From: Valencia hispanica
Taxonomy: Eukaryota > Chordata > Actinopteri > Cyprinodontiformes > Valenciidae
DNA length: 64,000 nucleotides
Reading direction: 5' to 3'
NCBI GenBank assembly: GCA_963556495.2
Contig: OY747703.1
Span: 55,807,296 to 55,871,295, forward strand
Made by a program: the position numbers and the translations under genes. Shown one piece after another: positions 1 through 12,500 of this stretch. The stretch's first letter is position 1; the number at the start of each line of letters is the position of its first letter. The notes under the pieces are model-generated. The model was not told where the DNA came from. It was given only the letters and a program-made list of their open reading frames with translations, and ran no database searches.

Positions 1-135
1 AGGGTTGAACAATCCTCACTGTCCTCTAAATGATTCAGAGGCCCGGGGCTTCAGCCCACAGGGGACGTGCTGGATTCAGTGACACTCTGGTCCTGTGGGG
101 GGTCCACACCGCCAAAGGAAATCTGCTCAACCCAC

Positions 136-267
136 CTCGAGTTGGCGATTCTTGTTCTCCAGTTCTTCACGGACGGCTGTCAACTCCTTCATCAGAGCGC
201 CGTCCTCTTCCTCCGCCGTCTTCTTCCGCAGCAACCTGTTCATCTCCTGCTGCTGCGCAGTCACTCT
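136..267 (-). CDS. cntln: centlein exon 4 (coiled coil)
   Basis: This 132-base exon encodes 44 residues of heptad-like coiled coil, beginning RVTAQQQEMNRLL and ending ENKNRQLE. The acceptor (ctgctgcag, 273-268) and donor (gtgggt, 135-130) are canonical, and both boundaries are phase 0. From memory of human centlein, the segment after the LEQ-type end of the preceding exon is also 44 residues, so exon length and position agree although sequence identity is low. Centlein is a centriolar protein reported to link C-Nap1 and Cep68 in centrosome cohesion. The gene continues off the left edge. Homology rests mainly on the two preceding exons; this one follows from order, phase and length. Confidence 0.8.
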
Positions 268-705
268 CTGCAGCAGATGGAGAAACAGGAAAACAGCAGA
301 ACGTGACACAGTGAAACTTGATCAAATGTAGAGATTCTATCCTCATGTTTAAAATCTTACAGTATGCCCCAACTGCTCTACAGGAATTTATAATGAAAGT
401 AGACGCCGTAATCACAGCGGAACAACAAGGACAAAGCTCTAGGGTCCCTTTCAGGAGATGTACCTTTGGGCAGACTGTGTTTAATTTCGTGCCTCAACAA
501 CCTGGAATACAAGCGCAACTGAAATTCGTGAAATAAGCACCCTCAACTCTTTCAGTAAACATTTAAAGTTGTGGCTGCTAGAAGCACAAATCTGTTGCTA
601 CAGTTGATCAGAACCTAAATCCAAGATTTTACTGTTGATAATATCGAGGGTTTGACTGTGATACCTGTGGTTGTGTGTAAACAAACGACAAAAAGAAGTA
701 AACTA

Positions 706-706
706 A

Positions 707-750
<44 letters not shown>
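706..750. repeat. (GT)n-(AT)n microsatellite
   Basis: A compound dinucleotide tract of about eight GT units followed by about fifteen AT units. Confidence 0.95.
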
Positions 751-754
<4 letters not shown>

Positions 755-1193
755 GATGCAACAGCTCATAAAATAATCTGCAGAGATCAACTAAACTGTG
801 AACACCTTGAGAGACTTTGCACCTCATTCCAGCTATCAATATATTTATTTGTGATTATATGACAAATGAAATGACTTTTTACCTCATGCTGCTATTTTTT
901 AAAAATAATCTTTTGCTATTGGATCTCAAGTCTTGTGTGTGTGTAATTTGAAGCCATGCTGCTACCCATTATGCACTAGGCTTTATGTAGCATAATCTAA
1001 AGTTCAAACTTTACCACATAGTGTTATCTTAAACCCATTTTAAATGATCTTATGCTGTTATTTTCTTTTCGATCGTGTATAATTGTTGCATTTTAACTAA
1101 TATTTAAGGAGTGTTGTTTTGTAATTTATGTGTTTGCTGGGATTAGCCATCCAAGGGACTGGAGATAGAAATTAGCCTCGGCTATAATCTTGC

Positions 1194-1217
1194 ATATATA
1201 TATATATATATATATAT
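1194..1217. repeat. (AT)n microsatellite
   Basis: Twelve uninterrupted AT dinucleotides. Confidence 0.95.
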
Positions 1218-3444
1218 GTAAAAAAAACATTAAAAAAAACATGTTCATTAATGTGCATCGTCCCTTGACAAATAAAGTGAAAAATTCAAATTCAGAGTGG
1301 GAAATACTCATAGACGAGACATGTCCCCGGCAATATTTATAATGGACAGTTTTGTCCCCACCACTTTTAAAACCCTGATGGGGAATTTCTTACCAGCGCA
1401 GATCTGATCTGATCTGATATCTACTTGTGCATCCAGCAAAATTTCCATGTAATCAGTATCTGAACTGTATTCCACCATCTTCTACAGTCATGTTTCTTTC
1501 TGATGCTGCGTTCAATAAAGACTCGCATTCAAAAATGTGTACAGGTAGCTGATTAACTCGCATCTCTTTAATGTTAGTTGTTTTAATAACGCAGCATCAC
1601 CTGCCCCATGCATGCATGCCCAGATGGCACATCCCCCAGGGAACAAGGAGGGCATGCACTGTGCCGTTGTTGGCCCATTTTTAGTCCATTTTCCAGTCAT
1701 GCGCCCACTTTTGCGATCGGTTCCTCCTCAAAGCCGCATAAAAACAAGCATTGTTTCCCTAAATAATTTCCCCTTGCATTTTTAATTTAAGTCTCGTTCG
1801 TCTCTCACGTATGTGTTAAATACAAAACAACTCAACCCGGTTAGTAAAACCGGGTCATCACCCGATCAAATCCGGACCAACCCGGCATGTTGATATAGAA
1901 CCTGCGACACACAATACAGTGATTATATGTAACTCTTTAAAAAGAGATTTATTTTCAGCACCATTTAGGTTACGTTAAATTCTTTCATTGTCCGTCCTTT
2001 TGTATAAATAGATAAAATACCATCATCATCCATTTTTACCAGTCAATTTTTTAAATGATAAAGACACATTCAATTATATTTAATTTGAATTTACTTTAAT
2101 TAATATCCAATCCGAACAAGCTGAACAAAGAATCCACATCATGGGCAGCATGCGCTCCTCCTGCATCCCTGGGTGAGATGCACAGCTCTGTGTCCGGCGC
2201 AAGTTCATACTTCTCCGTCAGCAAGTTCACACGCACTCTCACACGTGCTTTAATCGTTTGATGCAAAAATGGAGATAAAATTGTAAATCGCTCATTTTTT
2301 GCTAGATTTAGACATTCTACCTCCATCAGGGAATCTTCTTTTATGACCCATGTTGCTACATTTATTTGTTGAATAAAGCCTAATACAAGAGCATATGCGT
2401 GCGTGCATTGCAGGCCTTAAGAAAATCAGAATCAGCGGATCAGAATCAGTATTGGCCCTTAAAAACTGGATCAGTGCGACTCTACAGGTAATAATCACTC
2501 GTGACGTTGCAGAGCTAAACAGAACAGGCAGTTCAATTAGCAGGCAGCTATAAAACAAGAGAAAAATCACAGATGGTTTAATGATGTTATACGTTCCATT
2601 CATATTATTTTGGGCTGCCTCTGTGGCCCGGGTAAGAGGAGGATGGCTTTCTGACTGGATCGTCTGAGGTTCAGAATTGGCTGGTAATCCGTGGATTTCT
2701 GTAGGTACATCTTCTCAAATAACACAGGGCGTCTGGGATGCAATTAATTGCCATCTTGAGGGGGGAAACCGCTTCCATATATCCAGAAAGTAGATTTAGA
2801 GTTTCCTGCTACTTCTAGCTTGCCGTGCTACAAAAAGAGAGGGCTTTAGCAGAGATTTATACTGTAGAGCGGGATATAAATTCAAATGCTGATAATGAGA
2901 TTGGCAAGAGCCATTTCAACCTTAGCGGAGCTTGGATGGAAAAAGAAAGTTGGTACCAAACCCAAGAGGTCTAGGAGAGAAAGATCAGCGCTGAAAATTT
3001 TCCAATGAAGAATAAAAATCTAAACGAATTACGTTAGAAAAGCACTGAGAAAGAAAGGGAAGAAACAAGGAGAACCAGGAAGTAGTAAAACATCAAAGTG
3101 GGAGAGCTGAAGCTTTCAGAAGAACTGGAAGATCCCATGTGGACTCAGTGGACCATCACGTTTAAAAAGAGGAGGGGAAAAAAGCAATCAGTTGATCAGT
3201 GTGATGGAATGGCTCAAGAGTAGATGGGATGATGGCTCTCAGAGAGCTAAATAACACGCAGCTCAGCACCCCATGGTCCATGTTTTATTGAGCCTTTCAA
3301 ACAGTCATTGCATCTTCTCAGAGAGAAGAAAAGAACATCTAAAAGCAGAAAACTTCTCCAAAGAGTCTTCACACCTGCTCCCCTGAGCCACCGTTATGTT
3401 GCTAAAGAGAATAATGTCTTAGCAATACTTAACCAACCGCCAAC

Positions 3445-4245
3445 AGACAGTTAAAGTTGGCACATACCTTTCATGCACTTTGGTTCTCAGCATTGGTGCC
3501 CCCCAGGGCTTTGGCTAAGTCCTCTGTTGTACTCCTTGTATGCATCTGACTGCATTGCCACACACACCTCAAACACACTAGTTAAATATGCTGACTATAC
3601 AATGGTGGTTGGGCTCATCACAAATCATGATGAAACATCATACAGAGTGGAAATAGACTGACTGGTGGTATGGTATTCAAAAAAACAACTTAATACTGAA
3701 CACCAAAAAAAACTAATAATTGACTTCAGGAGACAGGGCGGCTTCCAATCACCTCTCAAAAGTGGAAATAGTTCCCAGCTTTAAACTACTGGGGACGTAC
3801 ATCACAGATGAGCTCACATGGACCACCAATTCCACTGCCCTGGTTAAAAAGGCCCAACAGCGACTCTATTTGTTGCAAACATTAAGAAACAACGGCCTGG
3901 CAGCAGAGATACTGAAAGCCTTTTACCGCTACTGCATTGAAAGCATCTTGACACACTGCTTAACATCTTGGTATGCCAATTGCACAAAAACGGATCGAAA
4001 GAGTCTCCAAAGAGTCATCAACACATAACACACAATGCGGTTGCCATCTCTGGAGGACATCTTCAGAATACGCTGCCTCCGAAGACTACGCACATGATGG
4101 CTAATGCAGCTCACCACTGCCAGCGCTTCTTCGTTCTGCTACCGTCGCAACTGTGGAGGGGGGGTATTTGGCAGCCATCGATTGTGCGAGCTGTCCCACT
4201 TAAAAAGATGAGAGAGGTCAGAAATTTTAAAAAGTAAAAAAGTAC
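3445..4245 (+). pseudogene. L2/CR1-group LINE reverse transcriptase fragment
   Basis: Two plus-strand frames carry the C-terminal half of a fish LINE reverse transcriptase. One has GFGLSPLLYSLYASDC and KYADYTMVVGLITNHDE, the other FKLLGTYITDELTW and KAFYRYCIESILTHCLTSWY. The catalytic YADD box reads YADY, and stops separate the blocks, so the copy is dead. It is 5' truncated at about 3445; the 3' end is not sharp. Its neighbour is a Tc1 pseudogene on the opposite strand starting at about 4290. The family (L2 versus Rex1 or CR1) is not settled by reading alone. Confidence 0.88.
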
Positions 4246-4289
4246 AGTATGAGAGACAGAATGTGAAAGAAAATTTCAGGAAATCACTG

Positions 4290-5660
4290 TACGATTTTTA
4301 AAGAATGTATTTGTATAGTGTTTGATCTATAACAAAAGTTCCCATCAACACTTAATGTAATGTAATCTTGGTTGGCAATGACAGAGGTCAAACGTCTCCT
4401 GTAGGTATTCACCAGGTTTTCACACACTGTAGCTGCTATTTTGGCCCATTCCTCCAGGCAGATCTACTCTAGAGCTGTGATGTTTTGGGGCAGTCGCTGG
4501 GAAACACGGACTTTCATCTCCCTCCACAGATTCTCTATTGGATTGAGGTCTGGAGACTGGCTAGGCCACTCCAGGACCTTGAAATGCTTTTTACGTAGCC
4601 ACTCCTTCGTTGCCTAGGCGATGTGTTTGGGATCATTATCATGCTGGAAGATCCAGCCACATTTCATCTTCAATGCTCTCACTGATGGAAGGAGAATTTT
4701 GTCCAAAATCTCACGATACATGGCCCTATTCATCCTTTCCTTAATATGGATCAGTCGTCATGTCCCCTTTGCAGAAAAGCAGCCCCACAGCATAATGTTT
4801 CCACCCCCGTGCTTCACAGTGGGTCTGGTGGTCTTGAGATGCAACTCAGATGCAACTTCTTCCCCCTCCAAACATGGCGAGTGGCATTTATACCAAAGAT
4901 TTCTATTTTGGTCTTATCTGACCACATGACATTCTCCCAAACTTCCTCTGGATCATCCAGATGGTCTCTGGCTTTAGACGGGCCTGGACATGTGCTGACT
5001 TAAGCAGGGGGACCTTTTGAACGCTGCAGGATTTTAATCCATAAAGACATAGTGTGTTACTAAAAATAACCTGTTACTGAGGTCCCAGTTCTCCTCAGGT
5101 ATTGACCAGTTTCCCCCGTGTAGTTCTGTGCTGTTTCCTCACCGTTCTCAAGATCATGTGTTCCCCACATGGTGAGATCTTGCATGGAGCCCCAGGTCGA
5201 GGAAGATTGTCAGTGATCTAGTATTTATTCCATTTTTTAATAATTGCTCCAACAGTTGATCTCTTCTCACCAAGCTGTTTGCCTATTGTAGATCGGCTCA
5301 TCCCAGTCTTGTGCAGGTGTACAGTCTTGTCCCTGGTGTCCTTGGACAGCTGTCTGGTCTTGGCCATGGTGGAGGTTGGAGTCTGGCTGAAGGTTTGGAC
5401 AGGTGTCTTTTATACAGATAATGAGTTCAAATAGGTGCCATTAATACAGGTAACAAGTGGAGGATATAAGAGCTCCCTAAAGTAGTAACAGGTGTGTGGG
5501 GGCCAGAATTCTTGCTTGGTTGTAGGTGCTAAATACTTATTTTCTGCACCATTATACAAATAAATTATAACAAATATATATTTTTTTTAATCATACAATG
5601 TGATTTTCTGGATTTTTCCTTTCTGTCTCTACCAGTTGAAATGTATCTGGGAAAGAAGGC
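4290..5660 (-). pseudogene. Tc1-family transposase pseudogene
   Basis: A Tc1/mariner-superfamily transposase reads on the minus strand from an ATG at 5367-5365 ([20 protein letters not shown]). The helix-turn-helix segment follows ([20 protein letters not shown]), then the catalytic-domain motif [14 protein letters not shown] near 4620-4660 and the C-terminal [14 protein letters not shown] near 4370-4410. There are in-frame stops after KKWNKY and directly after DPKHIA, so it is inactive. Sequence at 5575-5660 (acaatgtgattttctggatt) matches the noncoding end region of fish Tc1 elements as I remember them. The exact inverted termini were not resolved. Confidence 0.9.
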
Positions 5661-6512
5661 TTTCATGCCAAATTTGATTTTTGATATTAATAAATGTTTT
5701 CTTCTTTTCTTTAAAAGAAACAACAAATGAAAAATTGCTTTTACTTCAATCTTCACTTCTTGGAGTTGACCTGAACTTAAAGTCCAAATAAATACACACT
5801 GTAAAGCATGCTTGTAAAACAAGATGGAAGGCCTTGGGATTGCTGACATCACTTTAAACTATGGAAACCCAAGAAGCGCATTGATGAAATTGTTTGCCGT
5901 TATTCCAAAAAATCAAACAGAAAAATTAGATAAATCGATATATTGCCCAGCTCTAGAGGAAGCTAGTTTGTTACAGGTCTGCCAACCGGCAAATCTTGTT
6001 TCTACTCCCAACTTTCAGAAAATTATGTAAAATTTCAGACTTCCTTGCAGCGTTTGAGGTGATGCGAACATCTTTATCTGTGTACTTTGCTGCTCCAACT
6101 CATCTTTCTTTCAATCCAGTGTTGCCAACTTCTCAGCATGAAAAGTAGATACTGGCTGTCCCAAAAGTCGCAGAATGTTGTAATCGACTCATTTGCATAA
6201 TGTGCATGTAATTGTATTAGACGCTGTAGGAGGGGGAATTTTCTTTTCTTTTACAGAATCTATTTTTTTAACTATTGATGGCAGTGTGGCAGGAGGAAAT
6301 CCTCCAGAGCGTTCACAAGCAGTGAATAGGAGTCAGTGCTGCACAATATGGCATACAATCAGGTTTTCTATGCATATTTTATATTTAGTGACACTAGCAT
6401 TAAACATTTTAGAGGAAAAAATACGACCGGCATAAAAATAGGTGTGAATATAATGTATAGCAGCGCCCCCACTATCATCGCGCCAACAACATAACATGAG
6501 TATCATTCTCAA
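5661..6512. other. intron 3 DNA without a recognised gene
   Basis: AT-rich sequence. Words such as ttgcccagctctagagg near 5945 and tgttgccaacttctcagc near 6120 resemble fish repeats, but I cannot assign a family. The short open frame at 5824-6030 has no recognisable domain and is probably spurious. Confidence 0.45.
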
Positions 6513-6534
6513 GGGTTAGGGTTAACCCTAACCC
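6513..6534. repeat. palindromic telomere-like TTAGGG/CCCTAA motif
   Basis: A perfect 22-base palindrome: GGGTTAGGGTT followed by its complement AACCCTAACCC. This is two short telomere-type blocks meeting head to head, followed by ccctaccc. It is very short for a telomere fusion relic and could be a degenerate short repeat. Confidence 0.8.
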
Positions 6535-6731
6535 CTACCCTTCTTGGAAGTTGTAGACTCTTTTTTTAGACTATTTTTAATCCTTTTGCTAGCCTTTGGG
6601 TTTGTTTTTAGCCCTGACACATCATGTGACCGACGCAAGCGTCTTGACATGCTTCGAAAGTGGGTTACATCCAGATATAACAGACAGAATCCGGTCTTTT
6701 TTCAAATAAAACAGTTTAATTAATAAAATGT

Positions 6732-6749
6732 TAATACTGTAATTTCTTT
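6732..6749. repeat. L1 target-site duplication, left copy
   Basis: The 18-base string taatactgtaatttcttt is repeated exactly at 14069-14086. In this copy it is followed directly by more T residues, the complement of the L1 poly-A tail. Confidence 0.93.
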
Positions 6750-6759
6750 TTTTTTTACG

Positions 6760-9566
6760 TGTCCTGTTCGGCAGTGTGGAGCTCAGAATTGGTGTCTGAG
6801 TACCAAGTAGAAGCCCAACAGATTTACTTTCACAAGCGGAGCAGTACAGCTTTTGCTATAGTCCTCCACTTGATATATGTGTGAAAAATCTTTATTATGA
6901 ATTGCTGGGGTTTTTATTTTCTGATGTTATGGACACGGAGACGCAAAATTAAGCAGAAGAAAGAAGGAAGATGAAGAAGAGAGGTAGGAAACAAAAAGTC
7001 AAGAGAGAGGGTGAGTTGAAAATACAAGAGAGGAAGGGGAACAAAGAAAACACAGGAAGACATTGAAGTCTGCCTCCATACCCACAGGACGGCAGAGAGA
7101 GGGGCAAAAACAAAACAAAACACGAAAAAGGAACATCGACAAAACAAACCAAACATTGTGAACTAAGAATTACACAACCACATCACACAAAAATAGATAT
7201 AAAAATATAACAACAATGTCACAGAAAAACTCATGATACCGATTAATCAAGCTCTAGTAATGATAACCTCAGCCCAAGAATATTTCCTTAAGCACCATCT
7301 ATGTGTGTGTGTTAGCATGCTGGTGCATATTCAGGTTTCTCCATAAGAGTGTTCGATAGTTGGTGTGAGCAGAGATCAATCCGTCTCCCAGGAATCGATG
7401 CAGACATGAAGGAGATCGGAGCAAAGACGTCCAAAGGACCGCCAGAGCCCCAGGCGGACCCGGGTGGGGCCGACCGCATCCCCAAAGAGAGGAGCAAAGG
7501 AGAACCCCAGGGGAACATCCAACTGGGCCACTATGCAGGGGCCTGGGGGGCAGCAGTGACGAGCCCACGTGCCCCGCCGGCAACTGGCCACGCCGGGGCG
7601 GGCCGGTCAGCTGACCAGGGGAGCCGGGGCACAGGGGGACCCCACCCCCCAGCAGGGACCCGACAAGGGACCGGCCGACGAGGGGCCCCCGGCACTGCAG
7701 GGGCCGCGGCCGGCCGCCACGCGCTGCCTCCACCCTAGGCCAATCCCCACCGCCAACATCCCAGCACCCCACCGACAGCCGCAGGGGACGGACAGCATCC
7801 CCAGGCCGGGCTCAGCCAGCATCTGGACGCCAAGTTGTAACAGCTCCCGGGTCCTGATCCCGCGTAACGCAGGGCGCCGAGACCAGGCATCCAACGAGGG
7901 CCAGGGCCGGTCCAACCCGCCAATGAACCGGCCACGCACGGTGCGCATAGAACAGGTGATCAAACGAGCAGAGACGCCGGATCCGCATCCCGCCGAGCCA
8001 CCGAGCAGGCACCACCCAACAATCCCAAACCTGGCACCTCTAAAAGAGGTGCCCCAACCAACCAAAGAAAGATATCGGCCCAGCGCATCGGCCGACCGAC
8101 ACACCGGCCCCCCCAGGCCCGGCCAGGCACGCACCAGGTCCGAACCGGATTGACCACCGATGCACCGGCGGGCAGGGGCCCCCGTCACCGGCGGGGAGTG
8201 ACGGAGGGGAAATAGGCCCCCCATTAAGTGTAAGGCCTGAGGTGCGCCAGGCGAGGGGGCAGACCAAGATCCAACCTGACAGGTAGACTAAGACATACAG
8301 ACACAGTCATACGTTCCTCCCTCTTAAACCCATACATTCTCACTGACTCACCAAGACACCCAAAAAAATGACGCTGTACCCTCACTCACACACCCCATGC
8401 ACACTTTATGCTCCCAGGTCCAGGTACCGATGCCCCAGTAGAGCCACCAGCCCCCGGACCCGGGAGGTGGACCCCCTACCTTCTAGGACGGAGACAAGCA
8501 GACCCCCAAGGGCCCCACAGTGGCAAAGCAGCCCGACAGCCCAGGACCCCGACCAGACCGCCTGTCCTCCTCCGGACCCCAACCCCTGATGGCCCGTAGC
8601 GAACAGGGGTGTGAAAAGACCCCTAGCCTCCATCCTCCCGCTCGGGTATGGTGTTGATGCGTGTTGTTATAATGTGCATTTAAAACAGAGGGGTGGGATG
8701 TGGGGAAGGCAGCCACACATCCCCCAACCCCCACCCTGAGCCCTCAGTGTCTATATGTGGTTTAACAGTGGGCACCGGCACCAGAGGTAAAGCTGATTGT
8801 ACCGCTCCCCTTCTGGATGCCGAAAAGTGTGCCCACCCCAAAGTCCCTACATATGTGTCGTGTGAGAATGTTATAAGTGGGAGTGTCTAAGTTGTATATT
8901 AAAATTGGGACCCAGGACACCACGGGATAGCGAGGAGGGAAGCCCCTCCTCGCACCACAGTGATGTGCCCATGCCCCAAGACCCTACATGAGTGGTAAAG
9001 TGATGGAGCGGGTGGACAGAGGTGTCCAGGGATGGGGAGGGAAGGACTGGGAGACAAAATGTCTTCCCAGGGAGCCAGCTCCCCCACTGACCCCAATAGG
9101 CACCGCTGTTCACCGGGATCAACCAGGGGAGGGAGGCCATGGCACGTTCGACCCGGGGCCCACGGCCACAGCACCACAAAGCCCCACGGACCCCAATGCA
9201 GTCCCCCCAGCCCCATCCCAGAAGGGGAACTAAACCCACCCTGACATTCGCTCTACTCTCAAAACACAAAAGACACTAGACACCCAGGTTGAGCCCCGAA
9301 TCCCCAGGCCCACCCCAGACCCTACCCAGGCGCAGCACGGCCACCAGGCCAGTAACCCATGTCCGCCAGTGCAACCCCCCCATGGCACCGCATGCAGCCA
9401 TCAGGAGTCACCACCCAAAGCCCTACCCCAGGCCGGCCACGACGTCCAGCGCCCCATCCGCCCAATGATCCCACCCCCCGGGGTCCCCCCCAGACGCCTC
9501 CAACCCCAAAACCCTCACATCAGCAACAGTGTCCCAAACAACAAAACCAAGTGCCCCCCACCCCCA
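6760..9566 (-). other. GC-rich 3' UTR of the L1 element
   Basis: From the ORF2 stop (TAG at 9569-9567) to the tail, about 2.8 kb contains no conserved domain. The part at 7440-9560 is extremely GC-rich, with G runs on the sense strand and C runs on the plus strand. Long open frames here, such as 7569-8153 on plus and 8224-7607 on minus, are proline-, glycine- and arginine-rich products of base composition. Toward the tail (6950-7300) the plus strand becomes purine-rich. The region is included in the element because the target duplication lies beyond it. Confidence 0.75.
9461..9490 (-). promoter_or_regulatory. predicted G-quadruplex in L1 3' UTR
   Basis: On the sense (minus) strand, four or more G runs of at least three are separated by loops of 5, 1 and 6 bases (loops ACCCC, T and ATCATT). 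This fits the standard G3N1-7 quadruplex rule. It starts about 77 bases after the ORF2 stop. Confidence 0.65.
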
Positions 9567-12500
9567 CTAGGTGATGGAGCCGATCAAAGGAGCCCAGAGA
9601 GATTGATCAGATATGGAGCCAGAGGCCGTCTCAAGACCAATATGGTCCAACAAGAGATTTCTATACTGATTAATATTAAGAGCTTTTTTATTTTTCCAGT
9701 TCAGGAGGATAGTTTTCTTAGCGATGCATAAGGCAATGTGAACCATTAGAACTGACTTTGTGTCCATGGTGACATCATTTAAATTTCCTAACAGGCAAAT
9801 TGAGGGAGATGGTGGGATGTTACATTTCAGACACTTTGATAAGTCCTCACATATCTGGCACCAAAATTTCTTAACAGGTGGACAGAACCAAAGCGCATGA
9901 ACATAAGTATCTGGTATATTGCTTGTGCATTTTAAGCAGGTATTAGACGATGTAAAACCCATCCTAAACATTCATTGACCTGTATAGTGTACTCTATGAA
10001 GGATTTTGTATTGTATTAATTGCAAATGAGGATTTTTTTTTTATTTTAAAGGTTCTTAAACATATCTGAGACCAGACGTTTTGGTCAAAGCTGGCTGATA
10101 AAACCACCTCCCATTTTTTAAATAGGGATGGCTATTGATTAATCTAATGTAGATAAAGTTTTGTATATTTTAGACAGCAATTTGGGGGGGTTGAGATTAA
10201 GAAAATCTAAAACTCCTACTGGAATTTGTAATTCAGCTGTATTGAGCCTAAATTTACCTTTAATAATAGATTTAATTTGTTGATATTCTAAGAATTTGTT
10301 TTTGTCAATTCCATATTGTGTAATTAATGTATTAAATAGTATAAATACTGTTCCTTCAAATATATGTTCCAGGTATTCAATTCCATTTCACCTCCAGACT
10401 GGGAAACTTATCATACTTTTTTTTTTGCAAGATGTCGGGGTTATTCCAGATGGGTGTGCGTCTGCATGGGATTATTGTGGACTCTGTCATTTTTAGAAAC
10501 TCCCACCATGCTGTCAGAGAGGAGCTGATATTTATGCTTTTAAAGCATTCATATTGTTTTATATTTGAGCTAATAAGTGGTAGGTCTGAAAGTTTTATCT
10601 TATTACATAGTGTCTGTTCTACGTCTATCCAGGACTCGTCTAGGTAGCTATGTTTTAGCCACCTTGATATGTATTGGAGCCTGTTGGCTAAGAAATAATG
10701 ATGGAAGTTTGGTAGATCGAGACCTCCTTTTTCTTTGGTCTTCTGCAGTGTTTTTAAGCTGATACGTGGGGGTTTATCTTTCCAAAGAAATTTAGAGATA
10801 GAGGAGTCCAGAGATCTAAACCAGTCTAGTGATGGTTTACTTGGGATCATTGAGAATAAGTAGTTGATTCTGGGCAAAACCATCATTTTTATTGAAGCAA
10901 CCCTTCCCATAAGTGATATGGGTAGAGATTTCCATCTAGCAAGATCATCTTCCACTTTTTTTAAAAGTGGGATGTAGTTTAGCGTTATTAAATCTGCCAG
11001 TCTTGGTGAGACATTGATACCTAAAGAGGTAATATTCCCTGACTGCAGTTGTGTATTAGTTGGATTCTGGACAGAACAATTGATTGGAAGAACTGTAGAT
11101 TTTAACCAATTTATAGAATATTCTGAAACATTTGAGTAAGATTTTATCAACCCGATTACCTGAGAGAAAGAGGTTTGTGAATGCTGGAGAAACAAGTAAT
11201 ACATCATCTGCATAAAGACTGATTTTATGTTCTATGTTATTGCATTTTATGCCTTTAATATTGTGAGTTTGCCTGATTGCTGCAGCTAGTGGTTCAATAG
11301 AAATAGCGAACAGGGAGGGAGAGAGAGGACATCCCTGCCTGGTACCTCTCTGAAGATAAAACCTAGATCATGTTTGGTTATTAGTCCTGATACATGCTGT
11401 TGGTGAACTGTATAATATTTTCAACCAGTTTATGAAAGAATTTCCAAAGCCAAATTTATGTAAGGTTACAAATAAGAATTTCCAGTTAACTCTATCAAAT
11501 GCTTTTCTGCATCTAAAGATAATATATTAGTTTTAATATTTTTACAGTAAGAAAAATCGATTAAATCGATTAAATCTATTAATCTACGCGAATTTGTGGA
11601 TGAATGTCTCTCTTTAATAAAACCAGTTTGATCAGGATGTATTATAAGAGGGGTTACTTTCTCTATCCTGTTTGCGAGGGCTTTGCAGATTATTTTAAGA
11701 TCAACATTAATGAGGGATATGGGACGATAGCTGGTAGGAAACAAAGGGTCTTTACCTGATTTAAGTAGAAGACTAATGTAGGCAGAATTCATATTTGGTG
11801 GGAGTCGGCCATTTTCCTTGGTTTCCTGCAGCATTCTGTGGAATGTTGGTGCCAGAATATTCCAGAATTCTTTATAGAACTCTGCTGGAAATCCATCTGG
11901 GCCTGGAGCCTTGTTATTGGGCATGCCTTGGAGGGCCTCCTGGAGTTCAGCCGCTGTTAGTGGTGAATCCAGGGCCATCGCTTGACTTTCAGATAATTTA
12001 GGTAGTGTTATGTTATCAAAAAATTGTTCAATTTCATGATCCGATGGATTTATCTCTGGTGAGTATAAAGCCTTGTAAAATTCTTTAAATGTGTTGTTTA
12101 TTCTTCCAAGATCATATACTGTATTCCTGGTCTGCTCTTTAATAGCAGATATAGTTGTTTTTTATTTATTAATTTTAAGCTGGTTAGCCAAAAATCTACC
12201 TGATTTATTACCTTGTTCAAAGTTTTCAATCCTAAATCTTTGAATTAAGAACTGGGTCTGTTTATTAATAATTTCATTTAATTCTAGTTTTGCTTTACGG
12301 ATTTTGCCTAGTCTCTCCTCATCTAGAGAAGCTTCTAATGAATTAATAGTTTCTTCTAATTCCTGAATACGTTTTTTTTCCATTTTCTTTTTATTTGATG
12401 AGAATTAGATTATTTTACCTCTAATCACAGCTTTTCCTGCCTCCCAAAGAATGGATGGCGACGTACCAGGGAGGTCGTTATATTCCAAATATGAGGCCTT

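Larger units (their letters stand above)
268..3444. other. left part of cntln intron 3, mostly unassigned
   Basis: The intron between exons 3 and 4 runs 268-14420. This left part is AT-rich with two short AT microsatellites. I see no gene, RNA or recognisable transposon. A stretch around 1830-1890 has repeated cccgg and gggt words but no clear element structure. Confidence 0.6.

Noticed and set aside
4621..5003. Plus-strand open frames over the Tc1 region
   Set aside because: Antisense shadows of the minus-strand transposase.
7299..9574. Many overlapping proline/glycine/arginine-rich open frames
   Set aside because: GC-rich composition lowers stop frequency on both strands. The region lies inside the L1 3' UTR and shows no conserved motif.
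11203..11214. Intact YADD box as sign of an active reverse transcriptase
   Set aside because: Surrounding ORF2 is broken into several frames with stops, so no functional enzyme can be made.
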